DNA from: Longimonas sp040409695
GTDB taxonomy: Bacteria > Bacteroidota > Rhodothermia > Rhodothermales > Salinibacteraceae
Assembly: GCF_040409695.1 (NCBI RefSeq)
Contig: NZ_JARWGJ010000160.1
Location: forward strand, 1 to 25,105
Direction: 5' to 3'
DNA length: 25,105 bases
Part shown: positions 25,010 through 25,105 of the stretch, in pieces
Position numbering within the stretch: position 1 is the stretch's first letter
How the letters are laid out: every line of letters starts with the position of its first letter
Program-made: the position numbers and the translations under genes
Notes under the pieces: model-generated
What the model was told of the DNA's origin: nothing
Seen by the model: only the letters and a program-made list of their open reading frames with translations
Databases searched by the model: none

Positions 25010-25105
25010 ATGCCAATCAGGGGTAGAAAAAACCATGTCGCCGCAGGCGGCTTGGAAGGGAGATGGACCAACACCTTCCCACACAAGCAGCCCTTGGCGA
25101 CATGG
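25010..25105 (-). repeat. Right copy of 96-bp palindromic inverted repeat
   Basis: The exact reverse complement of 2-97. The foldback occupies 25033-25105 (CCATGTCGCC at 25033-25042 pairs with GGCGACATGG at 25096-25105) and is preceded by A6 at 25027-25032. On the minus strand this is a hairpin plus T6 facing into the window. The window ends on the last base of the palindrome. Confidence 0.9.

Overview
The window looks like a complete assembled contig from a high-GC member of the Bacteroidota/Rhodothermota lineage (Rhodothermia- or Salinibacter-like). This is inferred from the gene families: a DUF4835-type protein, a PorV/PorQ-like outer-membrane protein, an HhH-plus-barrel protein, an S46 dipeptidyl-peptidase, a small Rab/SRPRB-like GTPase and a protoglobin. 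It also fits the near absence of Shine-Dalgarno sequences. No phage, IS transposase, CRISPR array or integrase was found.

Layout. Left end (2-97): one copy of a palindromic 96-bp repeat. 124-1243 (+): a small GTPase followed by a stand-alone oxygen-sensor-type globin. 1676-4771 (+): a soluble histidine kinase with a degenerate GAF-like N-terminus and five PAS domains. 5138-8122 (+): a large unrecognised protein with four C-terminal membrane helices. 8275-11112 (-): a CYTH-like protein downstream of polyphosphate kinase ppk1. 11214-14174 (+): a secreted protein combining a gluzincin protease, a TolB-like propeller and a beta-barrel. 14247-14630 (-): a single-domain response regulator. 14883-17963 (-): a PorV/PorQ-like barrel protein followed by an HhH/barrel outer-membrane protein. 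18122-19021 (+): a DUF4835-like secreted protein. 19264-19470 (+): a lone Phd/YefM antitoxin. 19592-19647: a strong bidirectional terminator shared with tRNA-Leu(UAG) at 19707-19790 (-). 20245-22491 (+): an S46 peptidase lipoprotein. 22549-23472 (-): an alkaline-phosphatase-superfamily metalloenzyme. 23711-24928 (+): a patatin-like phospholipase. Right end (25010-25105): the same 96-bp repeat, inverted.

Themes. Three signalling genes at the left (GTPase, globin, PAS kinase) and an orphan receiver suggest sensing of oxygen or redox state, but no partner is proved. The centre and right are dominated by cell-envelope and secreted proteins. Polyphosphate synthesis is paired with a probable polyphosphate- or triphosphate-binding fold.

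The structures not explained by genes are (1) the identical inverted palindromic repeats that coincide with both window edges and (2) an unusual number of two-copy short direct duplications (units 10-16 bp). The second group is clustered beside the tRNA (19845-20021) and also found in frame inside several genes. I saw no convincing evidence for a wholly new defence or metabolic system. The most promising leads are the ppk1/CYTH-like pair, the GTPase/globin pair and the repeat structures.
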